Source: Macrosoma leucophasiata (taxonomy: Eukaryota; Arthropoda; Insecta; Lepidoptera; Hedylidae). Taken from it: a stretch of 64,000 nucleotides of DNA. The notes beneath the pieces are model-generated. The model was not told the origin of the DNA. It did not search any database and saw nothing but the letters and a program-made list of their open reading frames with translations. The stretch spans positions 9,397,001 through 9,461,000 of the forward strand of contig JAWQUS010000020.1 of the NCBI GenBank assembly GCA_036365455.1. Direction: 5' to 3'. Position numbers and translations under genes: made by a program. Positions 45,327 to 55,911 of the stretch are shown piece after piece (the stretch's first letter is position 1; the number at the start of each line of letters is the position of its first letter).

Positions 45327-45617
45327 CATAGAGCAACACGGGCCACCGACCGCGACGGACTGGAGGGGAGTAGCCACGTTTATGACCGATGCAAAACAGA
45401 CTGTCATTTTTTGCGGGGGGAAATGCGTGCGACACGCACACACACTACAAAAATCGTCTATTACTACGAAACTGACACCTTGACTTTAACAAAATACGGA
45501 AACAATTTCACGCACACATTTAAACATGTAGGCGACTGGTATAGGCCCATTTGGGCTTGTACTTTGACAAAGGGGGAAAGCCTGCATATGGCTACTCCCC
45601 TCCGGTGTTGCTCTATG
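45327..45617 (+). mobile_element. hAT-type MITE, copy 2, perfect 8-bp target duplication
   Basis: CATAGAGCAACACGGGCCAC at the left end and 'ccggtgttgctctatg' at the right end. CTTCAAAC is present on both flanks (45319-45326 and 45618-45625). It is the same family and orientation as 7588-7891, sharing 'gatgcaaaacagactgtcat' and 'aaagcctgcatatggctac'. The 134-codon plus ORF through it (45237-45641) is fortuitous, because the element's ends lie inside it. Confidence 0.92.
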
Positions 45618-45625
45618 CTTCAAAC

Positions 45626-46443
45626 TATCCATTGGTTGTGACGAAATCAGTATTTTTTGATCAGATTATTAATCTTGAAAACACGTATATTCTGTGCAAT
45701 TACAAAACTGTTCTACTTTTGCATTAACACCACCAATATACGAAAATTTTTCAGTAAATTAATACAGTCTTAACAACATTTCCGTACGAAGATTAATTGG
45801 ATTCATTGTTTACTAAGTAAATGTAAGTTTCACCGGCAGCTATTTGTTTATCTCCCATTGGAAATAGTCTCCGGCTCGTTTGTAGTAGCAGTGTACCTTT
45901 AAAGCCATGTGCGTGGGCGACAGAGGTCACTTAGTCTTGTAGTCCTGGCTCCTGTGGTAATGTGAACATGGGACTTTTAAGAATTTATGACGCTATTAGG
46001 AATAGGGTTGCTAAGTCCAAAATTATATAGGTTTCCTTGATCTGATTACTCCTTTTTTAATAAATTAATGTTTGAGTAAAATTTGGATTCAATACTGTTA
46101 TTTATTGGGGTATTTTAATTTTTTCCGAGATTAGAAAATTATTTATTTTTTATTTATTTATGAATACACAGTAAAATACATATTTGCCGATCAGCTTCAC
46201 TCCCTTAAACCAGAGATGGTTTGTACGGAAGTTGCAATTCCTCATTAAACTTATTATTAGTAATAGATACGTTATACAAAAATAAGCAGAATATGTTTGT
46301 TTAACAAAATGTGAATCACACGCGGGTTATTTGAAATAATTAATCTAATGCGTAAACAACACAGTAGGTAAGCAATCGGCGACTCGGTGCCGAGCAGACA
46401 AAAGAAACAAGTTATCGGACTTGCACCTACAGGTTGTTCCAAT
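45626..46443. other. No feature seen
   Basis: AT-rich, no ORF or repeat match. Confidence 0.5.
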
Positions 46444-46456
46444 TTTACGGCACTTA

Positions 46457-47266
46457 TTTTTTTTTTCTCATAATTTTTCTGAATTTATAGTGTAGAAAAG
46501 TAGTGTTGTTTAATTACGTTTTTAAAATTTTTCTGGTTTAGTTTATTTTTAAGGTCGGGGGGCAGTCTGTTTATTAATCTCGGCAATAAAAAAGCTGTGG
46601 TGCGTTCTCCATAAAAATTTGCTGCTGATATTTTTTGCAGGAGCTCTTTTTTTATTTGCCGAGTATATATATTATGGTTTATAATTTTGTTATCTTTATA
46701 CTTGAGATAATTTTCAATAATTAGCATTTGTTCAACTTTCTTATGTATTGGCATAACATTACAGTATTTAAATATTCCTATTTCATCATTAATTAAATTT
46801 GTTTTTATTTTATTTGGTAAAATTACTTTCAATATTCTTACTTGTAGTCTAAATATTTGATCGGTATATGACTTGAACGTTCGACCGTAGCTGCTAAGAC
46901 CATAAGCAATTATACTTTCCGCCAATGCTTTATACAGTTGAAGCAATATATTATAAGGGACTCTGTTTTTTACTATTTTCAATTTTGCCATAATTGCTCT
47001 CAAATAAAATAAAATGATACTCTTGTTGTTGAAGAGCTGAGCTTAATGTTCTAGAGACGAACTCTGGAGGCTTAAAATGGAATCGGCACTCAATTTTTTT
47101 ATATTTCTTCTCAACACCTAAATCCTGAAGCGATTTTCTCTCGTAGTATTATTTCAATATAATGAATGTATTGTCTCATCTCATGTAATATAATACTTGT
47201 CAAATGCTAAGTACGTAAATTAGTTCAACGAAACTTTCGGACGTCGAACCGATAGGATGGGTAAAG
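46457..47266 (-). mobile_element. 5'-truncated LINE with 13-bp target duplication
   Basis: The direct repeat TTTACGGCACTTA occurs at 46444-46456 and 47267-47279. Read on the minus strand, the element ends in ten A residues (T-run 46457-46466) right against one copy. Inside is a reverse-transcriptase C-terminal frame (46485-47003). The 810-bp insert is a classic truncated target-primed insertion. The 5' 260 bp (47004-47266) carries no readable frame. Confidence 0.93.
46485..47003 (-). pseudogene. LINE reverse transcriptase, C-terminal (thumb and beyond)
   Basis: A 172-codon frame beginning after an in-frame stop, with a non-ATG first codon, so it is not a true start. 'MAKLKIVKNRVPYNILLQLY', 'KALAESIIAYGLSSYGRTF' and 'IFRLQVRILKVILP' follow the post-palm region of CR1/jockey-group RTs, where 'SYGLSxYGR' follows the thumb helix. 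The tail 'PRLINRLPPDLKNKLN' followed by about 15 residues is the usual C-terminal helix of these proteins. The catalytic palm is missing, so it has no enzymatic function. AT-rich coding sequence, like its surroundings. Confidence 0.82.
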
Positions 47267-47279
47267 TTTACGGCACTTA

Positions 47280-47980
47280 AAAAGCCATGGGACGAACTCG
47301 GAATCTAGCGGCGGGATATCTGAGTGTCACTTTATTTTACTTAACACCAGGTTAATTGGCCATAAATTTAGTGCTGACTTAAAGGCTCGCTGCCCACCTT
47401 GTTCCGTCCGCTTACATTTCGGTACGCAAAGTTAATTTCAAGAACAACACTTTGTGCTCTAATTACGGCCCTGTTTTGTCTTGTTTGTTTTGCTATCGAA
47501 TTATTTAACTGCGCGTATTTCTAAATATTGGGCGTTGTAACTTTAATTCAATTACAAGACACCTGTAGGTGTTTAACCAGCATCCAGTAGGTATGGTATT
47601 CTTACATATTACACATTCACGCCATTTCTGAAAGTCTTGACCCTACGTTCGGACAGTACTCGGCCTATAGATATAAATAAGATAGGCGAGTCTTGGTCTC
47701 CCTGGGGCTCTGCTACTACCTATATTTACCTATGTAACTGCTAGGTATTTTGTGATTTGCTCATTCGAAATTGTGGTAGCAACTTAAGATATCTATATAA
47801 AGACAGATGTTTGATGTTCTTTGCTTACTCTAAAGTAGGGATGACATAATTAAGTATTTTTGCATGGGGAATATAATCGCTATATACAGTACCTGTAATA
47901 CGTTTTAAGACTGTGGTATAATTATAATATTTTATTATTTGCAATCACACATGCTAGTGAACTTTGCTAGATGCATGCTA
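47280..47980. other. No feature seen
   Basis: AT-rich, no supported element. Confidence 0.5.
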
Positions 47981-47981
47981 G

Positions 47982-48056
47982 AGCGCTTTTAGCGTTAAGT
48001 TCGCCATTTGTCATCATGTATTATATTGTGGCAATAAAATTTAAATAAATAAACTT
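47982..48056 (+). mobile_element. LINE 3' end with terminal hairpin
   Basis: The stem AGCGCT-ttt-AGCGTT (47982-47996, one G-T pair) is followed by 'aagttcgcc', then 'gtggcaataaaatttaaata' and TAAA repeats. The same layout occurs at 34862 and 58590. Confidence 0.65.
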
Positions 48057-48067
48057 TAGAAATTAAA

Positions 48068-48136
48068 GGCAGTAATCGAACCTGCGACCTCAGGATAACC
48101 AGTCCAGCCACTTTATCACTAAGCTACCGAAGTCCC
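48068..48136 (-). mobile_element. tRNA-like SINE head or tRNA pseudogene
   Basis: The minus strand reads 'gggacttcggtagcttagtg' (box A TAGCTTAGTGAT) and 'gcaggttcgattactgcc' (box B GGTTCGATTAC). The acceptor stem does not pair convincingly and there is no body like SINE-1 or SINE-2. It starts just after the LINE tail at 48056, so it could be the head of a composite SINE. Confidence 0.55.
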
Positions 48137-48979
48137 ACCAATGCGTCAAATTTTGCCTTCCCTTTTTGTTTTTTAACCGATTTAGGGTGGGTGAACGACA
48201 TCCATTGATGATTAATAGCTATATACAGTCGATATTATAGACATTGCAGTTTATACAATATCGTTAACATGTCATTGTGCCCTTAATAATTATTATTGTG
48301 ATATATCTAATTATGTTAACATTTTTAGAGGCATCATTGGTAAAACGGGCTAATTTCTCAACTTAATTTCATACTTTACCTATTGTCTTAATTGTTTTAT
48401 GTCCAATCTTACATAAAATCTAAAGTAACTAATAGACCCTAAATAGCGACGAACAATGAATTTTAACGTAACTTAGGTGTTGTTATGTAGGTTAGGTGGG
48501 TTATGAAACAGAGTATTTAATACACGTTCTATTCTGCCCGAAGTCAAATTATTTCTTTCTTATCTACAAATATATGGTAAAAGCATTTCAATATTCGTTT
48601 CAGAAATGAGACAAGCTTACGTACAAATGCAATTCGACGGAGCTTTTCTTAGAGCCGGCAATGTGTCTTCCCCCTGTTATCTACGGACACACCTGTCGCT
48701 AAATCCACTTTGTTTGCCGCCGCCTCTTTAATTAGCGTCTCTGATCTTGTACAACGGTTTATTCATTATATCACTAAGCACTTGACGAGTATTTGAAGGA
48801 ATTTAATCGGTTGGAACATTGTATAGTTTTTGGAATTGTTTAATATTATCAATCAAATAAATTTCTTCCGTTATACACAGATTGAGCGCCTGACAAATAA
48901 CGTACAACCAATTCTGCTGATTGTAGAAAGCTGAAACTTGCCATGTAAATGGTCCTTGGGAGAGCATGCTACAAAATTT
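48137..48979. other. No feature seen
   Basis: AT-rich, no ORF above chance. Confidence 0.5.
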
Positions 48980-49097
48980 ACGTTGCCACCCCTGAGGTTA
49001 AAGTTGACATGCCTTTGTGCCGTACATTACCACCTGGCCGGAACACGGTCGTGCTAAATACTACCATTCAGCTGCAAGTAGATTTGGTAATTCGGTG
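48980..49097 (-). mobile_element. Family A fragment
   Basis: 'gttgccacccctgaggttaa' to 'gatttggtaattcggtgg'. About 30 bp in the middle is deleted. Confidence 0.65.
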
Positions 49098-49689
49098 GAG
49101 CACAGCTATTAGTAAAAACAACCTCTTATTATGCCAGACTCATTAAAAACTAGGATCATAAAAGGAGAATAATGGATTATATTGGGAAGCATAGCGCCTT
49201 AAACTGTCTGCCTTCAACGTAAAAGTGATGTAGGTATAGAAATAGGTACTTGTTCTTTTTGAAGACACTTATAATATCCCCGTATTAATAATTTATTACC
49301 AGCATAATGGAATGGTGCACGAACAATACTGTATACAAACACCCATTATGAATAAATACAATTTATTCAGTGAATACTGAGTCAAGTGTCAGATAAAAGC
49401 TGAGCAGCAATCAAGAATGTCGGAACGCATCGACAGTCAAAGCGATGTTTTTTTCATCAAACATTGTTAGATTGGAACGTATCATACCGGGTGTCCGTAT
49501 GTCAATTTTAATTATGAAATTAAAACGATCGGTCGGGCGTAAAATACTCCTTTGAAATGATACGGTCTTAAGGCAATCTATAAACTTACGATTTATTACT
49601 CTGTAGCACGCTACGTCTGCTTTTTTTAAGTGTCAAGTAAGTAAATTGATCTTCTTTGATCAACATTTATCTCTATGAACATCTCGATA
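49098..49689. other. No feature seen
   Basis: AT-rich, without recognised repeat or ORF. Confidence 0.5.
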
Positions 49690-50105
49690 CATAATTTAAC
49701 CCCAAAGACGTCCACTGCTGAATAAAGCCTTCCTCAAGAATTGCTACAACAAACGGTCCTAGACCACCCTCTAACCTAACTAACGTCGTCGCTGCTGCAA
49801 GCGCGAGCGCGCAGCGGCGGAGCGGGCCTCGAGGCACTTTCCTCCTGCCCGGGCGGGCCTGCCCTCGACTAAACGAGGGCGTGAGTCGTTTTTCTTAGGT
49901 AGGGGGGCCGTGCACGCTAAGACTCACCGGGGGGTTTTTATTATTATTATTTTTTATTATTTTAATTTTTTATCTCTCGATCGCCCGCAACCTTCACTAG
50001 ATCGTTGGTCCACCTCGTGGGGAGCCTGCCTACGCTTCGTATTTCGGTAGGCGGTCGCCACTCTTCTGCCCCAACGGCCGTAGGTTCTTCGAGCTGTCTA
50101 GATAA
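49690..50105 (-). mobile_element. RTE C-terminal fragment split by a GC-rich insert
   Basis: 49690-49776 ('aagacgtccactgctgaata' to 'ggtcctagaccaccctcta') and 49979-50105 ('gatcgcccgcaaccttcact', 'tggtccacctcgtggggag') align end to end with the continuous RTE fragment at 22670-22820. The join falls between 'ccctc' and 'cgattgcccg' of that copy. Confidence 0.75.
49777..49978 (+). mobile_element. GC-rich insert with TTA-repeat tail
   Basis: About 200 bp starting 'acctaactaacgtcgtcgct', very GC-rich ('gcgcagcggcggagcgggcc'), ending 'gactcaccggggggttttta' and TTATTATTATT. It interrupts the RTE fragment. The 3' simple-repeat tail on the plus strand suggests a LINE or SINE 3' end of unknown class. 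Confidence 0.6.
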
Positions 50106-50498
50106 TTATTAATTATATCAAATTGATTTCTCGATTCGTGTTCGCAAGTGCGAAGAGAGCCTTTAATTCATCGGTCGCATCACGGTGAGTCAGCTGCAAA
50201 GTTAAGATCAGTTTAACGTAAGTTGATTATTTTCGGCGGCCCATCAACAAAACTCCAGTGAGCCGGTTTATTAATTACATAACAGATATTATTAATCACA
50301 TTTGTCCAAACTTTTGAACTCGTGGTCTATTCTGTTTACGAACAGGATTTATATTCTGTTTAATGCTTTAACTTGTTACACGTTAAATTGCCCTGTGAAT
50401 TTTCACAGGATAATATATTTGAATACGAAATAACGTATGGTTGTGAATGTATCTGTTTAAGTTATTAAGTAGATAGAACCGAAAGTGTTGATTTTTTT

Positions 50499-50780
50499 AC
50501 GTAACTTCACGCCTGTTATCCCCGAAGAGGTAGGCAGAGGTAAATGCATGCATTCAAGATTACATGCAAACACCCACGATTCGCCGGTTACGTTTCGGCC
50601 CATGTAACAGGTGGCGAGCCTGTTGACATCTCCGGGCACATTACCTAACTTTGAGGTACTAGGAAATATCCAGAAAATTGAAAAATCCCAATAGAACCAG
50701 AGATAAAGGACTTTACACCATTATCTCTGATAATCCCCTACCCGGGAATCGAACCCAGAACCTCAGCGTAGTAGTAGTGG
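50499..50780 (-). mobile_element. SINE-1, 5'-truncated copy
   Basis: Same body as 2134-2446 ('gtaacttcacgcctgttatc', 'gcagaggtaaatgcatgcat'). Box B survives (complement of 'gaatcgaaccca'), but the head stops at 'gtagtagtagtgg' before a T-run at 50781, so box A is lost. Confidence 0.85.
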
Positions 50781-50883
50781 TTTTTTTTAATCATGTTTAT
50801 AGTTAGTTATAGCTATAGTAATGTATAACACTACATTTTACCTATTCTAATTGTTCAATTACCAACTTTCATACAGTTCACGC

Positions 50884-51113
50884 GTTGGTAAGTGAATACA
50901 TCTACATATTGAAAATACTAAATTTTCACTTAGATGCGTTACTTCTTCTGCAGTCTAAACTATTATATCTTCATGCCGAAAATTAAGAGACTGTACAGTC
51001 AAACCTGACCGGAACATGATAGCACTGAATACTACCATTCAACGACAAGTAAATTAGATAATGCGGTGATGCTAACGTTCTCGATTCCCGTCACCGGATT
51101 TCTACCACCAGTA
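50884..51113 (-). mobile_element. Family A copy, diverged
   Basis: From 'gttggtaagtgaatacatct' to 'gatttctaccaccagt'. The ACTGGTGG end is intact, the A-tail end is lost. Confidence 0.7.
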
Positions 51114-51820
51114 AATTTTAGGGTTTTGGTCTCCTCTAAATATTCCAAGTAAGTGACCCTCGTATGGTCAAAATCTTGGAAGCAATAACAAAAGGAATCC
51201 GACTCGATTTAACGATTTCTGCTTTGGAGTATATTCGGATATTTCTCGATGTGTTATAGGTATTCCTCCGACAAAAAGATAGCATCCTGCAACCAAAGAC
51301 GGTGCAGCATCGGTCGCGGTCGTGATTAGCTACCATAAACGCTAGGAAATTGTACAGGCAGCTGAAATTAAAATTTCGTAAATGTTATTCAGCACATCAT
51401 TCGTGATCATTATAGCTTGACAAGACGATACTTTTTGCTTTCCTATGTTCTTATCCTTAGTATTCTATAAGATGAAGTCATAATAGTTAACGCTACACTT
51501 CTTGGAATCAACAGCTTAATTTGCTCATCAACAGCTTTTTTTAAATAATCCAAATTGCAAAAGTCACGAAGACTCCACCAGTAATATTAATTATTTAGCT
51601 TTGGACTTGGACCGCTTAATTGACTCCCATAAAAATTTTGTTCTTTGTGCAGTTTCAATCTACCGTTCAGAAGACTAGTGATGATGGCAGTTTAAAAATT
51701 AATCGACGAGTTCATATATTGAGGCGGGCAACATCACCGTATTTCGACGGCATGCAGAATACATTCAATGCAATAATTTTATGAGATCTGCTTAAATAAG
51801 AATACCTTTGTCCGGACTGT
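51114..51820. other. No feature seen
   Basis: AT-rich upstream sequence of the candidate exon. No TATA/initiator pair is obvious. Confidence 0.45.
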
Positions 51821-51901
51821 ATGACTCTAGACGCGTCAAGAGACATTCAAAGAGAGATTCCATATGACATGCAACTACGAACTAACAAAATATATCTTAT
51901 A

Positions 51902-52217
51902 ATGTTCAAGGATTTCTCTGTGATCTTTTTCTTTTTGCTAAAGAAGGCAACAGCTTGCTCCTATACTAACAATATACGAGTTGTCAAGGAAATAAATAAG
52001 TACCTTACTTTTTGTCAGGGTGTGATTTACGTTCAAAACAAAATTTCTCCTGAATTATGTTCTTGTTACGTGGCAGCTGGTAACAATGCAACTTTCTCTT
52101 TGGCAGCTTGTAGGCGTCTAGATTGTAGTGCTCTACAAAGGATTAAACCAAAAATATGTTTGGATTCAAAACAGACTATTAAACTACAATTTCATAATGT
52201 TTCTAAGTGCTTCAAAA
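51902..52217 (+). CDS. Candidate exon of a small secreted cysteine-rich protein
   Basis: This is the longest frame in the window not explained by a transposon (the open frame spans 51821-52273). From the ATG at 51902 it would begin MFKDFSVIFFFLL, a plausible signal-peptide core, followed by about 85 residues with eight cysteines (in 'ACSY', 'FCQG', 'ELCSC', 'AACRRLDC', 'KICLD' and 'SKCF') and two N-glycosylation sequons (NAT, NVS). A strong splice donor, AAAA|GTAAGT, ends it at 52217 in phase 1. Joining to the good acceptor 'ttttgcttcag' at 52326 would add two residues and stop. Without splicing the frame runs on to 52273. Alternatively 'tttttctttttgctaaag' (51926-51943) could be an acceptor, making this an internal exon. 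No family is recognised and no promoter is seen. Flanked by repeats, so it may equally be a gene remnant or a chance frame. Confidence 0.35.
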
Positions 52218-52745
52218 GTAAGTTCACTTCTTTTACATTTTTTATACTGATGAATATTACGAAATATATTTAATTAAGTCTCTCAATCATAGATTGGGAA
52301 TCATAAGATGTTATGTTTTGCTTCAGAATGGTGAAACAAAACACTGTTCTGGTGTATACTATCAGCACATATACTTAGCTCTGCTTTGCAGGTAAATACG
52401 AGACTAATGTATTGTCTGACTTAACAGTTACGTAAGATCATATAAGTCAGAGCATTTGACTGTTTACAAATGCAAATTGATTTACAGATCTCTATTAATA
52501 ACAGTGAATCCATAGTATCTTAAACACCAGACTAAACACTAAGGAAGACTAAACAATAGGAATGTTTGGTTGCTTGTATTTTGGAAATCAAAGGTTGAAA
52601 CACATTAACAAAGCAAACAGTTAGTGAGGGTATATCATTGTTTGCGGTGCTTTAATAATTCGCTTTAGTGTTAATAGCGATCATACGATTGTGTTTAACC
52701 TTATTAATCATTTCATTCAGCTCAATATACATTGGGTTTTTATGT
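52218..52745. other. Possible intron and downstream sequence
   Basis: 52218-52326 would be a 109-base intron. 52327-52391 is bounded by acceptor- and donor-like sites ('cttcag' and 'TTTGCAG|GTAAAT'), but its open frame does not match the phase of the upstream donor. Nothing else is seen. Confidence 0.25.
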
Positions 52746-52898
52746 AATGAGAGTGGCAAACAAGCGTGTAATTTACATTGATGGTAAATAATATCTGCAG
52801 CCTGACATCTACAAAAAAAAACCAGAAGATGCAGATGCGTTGCCACCCCTGAGGCCTAAGTTTTTGTGCCTATGTGATAGTTACTATGTGGACATACC
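52746..52898 (-). mobile_element. Family A copy, truncated
   Basis: 'tttttatgtaatgagagtgg' to 'gatagttactatgtggacat'. Only the A-tail half is present. Confidence 0.7.
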
Positions 52899-53226
52899 TA
52901 CATCACTTCTTTGATCAGCAGTATAATTCCAACGGTTCAAACACATTCAGAAAAGTAGAAAACTATAATTGTGATACTTAGTTAAATCATGAAAACAATC
53001 GTTTTGTCTGATTTATTCGTAAATAACGAGCTTAAAAAATGTTTTAAATAATGAAAAACATATAATTTGTGTAGTTTCTTTTTCATTACGGTCCTGTAAT
53101 ATTCAATGATGCAAAATATTTAGGTAAGCAGAAATCTCGCGATGCTGTTTAAGATAGAACCTTTAGTTTTTATCAATATATTCGTATTTAATTATATACT
53201 GCAGATTTCATCCATGTAAACTCTAC
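52899..53226. other. No feature seen
   Basis: AT-rich, no supported element. Confidence 0.5.
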
Positions 53227-53543
53227 GTAACTGCCTCAGTAGCTTAATGGTAGCAGCCCACTACCTACTACTATCCTGGAGTTCTTGAGTTCGATTCCCT
53301 GGTCGGGGGCTATCAGAGATAACCGTTTGAAATCCTTTATCTCTGATTCTACTGGGATATTTCATTTTCTGGAAATTTTCCAGTAGCTCGGAGTTTGGTA
53401 GTGTGCGCGGAGATGGCAACAGGATCGCCACCTGTTACATGGGCCAAAACGTAACCGGCGAATCGTGGTTGTTTGCATGTTTGTTTGAATGCATGAATTT
53501 ACCTCTTCCCACCCCTTCGAGGATTACAGGCGTGAAGTTACGT
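53227..53543 (+). mobile_element. SINE-1, plus-strand copy
   Basis: Box A TAGCTTAATGG (53240-53250) and box B AGTTCGATTCC (53288-53298) lie in the tRNA-like head. The body runs to 'gcgtgaagttacgttc'. 'aaactctacgt' before and 'aaactatacgt' after are a near-perfect possible target duplication. Confidence 0.88.
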
Positions 53544-54198
53544 TCTTAAACTATACGTCAAATTCCTTGCTACTGTGCCAATCGTATAAAATAATTTGAA
53601 TACTTACTCTCACATTTTCACATTCCTTATGTTCACACTTCAGTTATACATTATCTGAAGTTCGAAGGGGTAGGCACCACCGCGTAACCTTATCTGTCTT
53701 CCATTGAATGAGGAACTTGACTCTGAACAATATTATTGATCATCTCAGGAGTGACAATCTGGTGACAGCAATGACAAGTTTATGTGCTACAGATGCTGCA
53801 GAATTCGTCAAAGTAAGCTCTAAGTAGAATTTCTTGTTACTTTCATAGTACTAAAATGAATACACTGGAATAAAATTATCTTCTTTTTTATAACAACGTA
53901 TTCTAATATCTTCACAATATAATAATATGCTATCACTAATAGTGATACATATCAATTTGTCATGCCTTATACATATTCATGAGGTTGGAAACTTGATCAA
54001 CTTTATATGGTGGGTGGTTCCATACAGAAGTACGTTTTGTGAATTAATGATAAGAAATAATTACCTAGTATCCAAGTAAAGTTTTAACAAAACTAAAAAA
54101 CTCGATACTAAAAAAAAGTAGTAGGTATAATAATCGTATGTTTAAAATATTGTATGGATTGTAATGTTTATTTTACTAATAGAGTTCAAAATGAAGAT
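53544..54198. other. Mostly featureless
   Basis: A scrap of family A head ('gtaggcaccaccgcgtaac', 53672-53690). Otherwise AT-rich DNA. Confidence 0.4.
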
Positions 54199-54201
54199 TA
54201 A

Positions 54202-54947
54202 CGGTCTTATTCATAAAGTTATAACACCTCTAAGAGCTCGCTGTATTATGCTTTAGGAAAAACGTTATTCATAATAGCATTTTAGTGCTAAAACATTCTA
54301 TAAACCCATTATAAAGTTATATAGGCCAGAACTCTACTATAACCCTACTATAACAGTGCTTTATGGACAAAAGATGGCCGACATTCAACAGATGATTGTT
54401 GAAAGTGATATTGGGCGCGTTCCATTAATCGATCGCAACGACCTTAACGCAATTTGTATCGTTTCACCTGAGACCCGTGGTCGTCGCGAGCGATCGTTTA
54501 ACGTCAGAGATGACGTCACGCACGTTTGCGACTGCATTGTGTCCACTCCGACCCACCAAAACGGCAATTTCAGCGGTCTTGGTCGCGGTCGTTGTCATCG
54601 AATAATGGAACGTACCCATAAACATTAGGCAGCTCGCGCGATTTTTAAAATCATGACTTTACATAAGTCATCGGTGACATTGTTTTTTTTTTTTCTTTTA
54701 TTCGAAATGGTCATTTTCACACGTAATTTGTAGACGATTCGGCGTGTTTGGTGTTTCTTTGTTGGATCATTTTGTCCACTGAATTCCTTGCACTGGCAAC
54801 ATTTTGACTATTAGCAGATTTTAACTATAGAAGGTTTATAGAACGCTTATGAATAAACAATTTTATAGAACGTTTTATAGGCTTATAAAGCATTTTAACT
54901 AATTAATGTAAAGGACCTTCTATAAGTGTTTCTTATGAATTAGACCG
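54202..54947 (-). mobile_element. TIR element, 746 bp, copy 2 (inverted)
   Basis: CGGTCTTATTCATAA at one end and the complement of CGGTCTAATTCATAA at the other, with TAA on both flanks (54199-54201 and 54948-54950). It is the reverse complement of 28392-29112, allowing for substitutions and indels. The 3-bp TWA duplication fits PIF/Harbinger. The two ORFs inside (54356-54628 and its shadow) have no counterpart in copy 1 and are not genes. Confidence 0.9.
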
Positions 54948-54973
54948 TAAGAGTTTAGGATCCACTTGATTAC

Positions 54974-55128
54974 TATCGTGTTTCGGTTAATAGTAATATA
55001 GGTACCTGGTACCTAATGGCCCCAAAATATCTGAACAGAGCAAAGTTTATAGACCGTGTATGAGTGGCAATGCGTCTACATTTAAAACCTAGTCGTTATG
55101 CAGATGTCTTTAGACTGTAGTATTTATA
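54974..55128 (+). repeat. Family A fragment, diverged
   Basis: 'ctatcgtgtttcggttaata' to 'gcagatgtctttagactgtag'. No ends are present. Confidence 0.55.
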
Positions 55129-55911
55129 CTTATCTAGTATAAACGGGGGTCTTTAATATATATCGTCTATGAAGTATTTATACTTATCTATACATATAAT
55201 AAAACAGTAAAACCCGCGTGTCTGTACATTGTATATATTTACGAAAAACTAATTGGGGGCGACGTTAAAATAGTATTAGAACAGTTATCAATGATTTTTA
55301 ATTTTATTGTCTGTCTGTTTGTCTGTTTGTCCCTTTGTCCAGGCTAATCTCCGAAGATACTGGACAGATTCGAATGAAACTTTTTGTGGTGTATAGATAC
55401 TAAGCCTGGCCAATATTTAGGCTACTTTTTACTGCGGGAAAATCCCTCATTCCCACGGGAATCTCTACATTTAATAAAATCGTAGGAAAGTCAAAACTGT
55501 ACATTGAATATTTTTTAAAAGAATACTTGGGACGTGATCTACAATACGTAGAAATCGAAGCCAAAAATATAGTTTTTCAGGTCTTTTGTTTGTTTGTCTA
55601 TATGTATGTCCGGGCTAAACAAAAAAAGTACTCACTAAATAGCGCCTGTTAGTAGGTACTTTTATAGTTTAGCCCGGACATACTAACAGGTCCGGTCAAC
55701 ATATAGGCTACATATTATCACGCTATCTCTGAAAGAGCTGTAAATCTTTAAAATCGTAGGAGAGTCAAAACTGTACACAGATTTTTTTGGTTTAAAGAAT
55801 ACTTGGGGCGTGATCTACTATCGATATCGAAGCCAAATATAGTGTTTGTTTTGTCTGTTGTTGTTTGTCTGTATGTATGCCCGAGCTAAACTCAAAAAGT
55901 AATGGATCTTA

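Noticed and set aside
45237..45641. 134-codon plus ORF
   Set aside because: The hAT-type MITE 45327-45617, including both TIRs and a target duplication, lies inside it. The frame is fortuitous.
46485..47003. A host gene on the minus strand
   Set aside because: Its sequence follows LINE reverse-transcriptase C-termini, and the insert has a poly(A) tail and a 13-bp target duplication.
54356..54628. 90-codon ORF inside the TIR element
   Set aside because: The homologous copy at 28392-29112 does not keep the frame.
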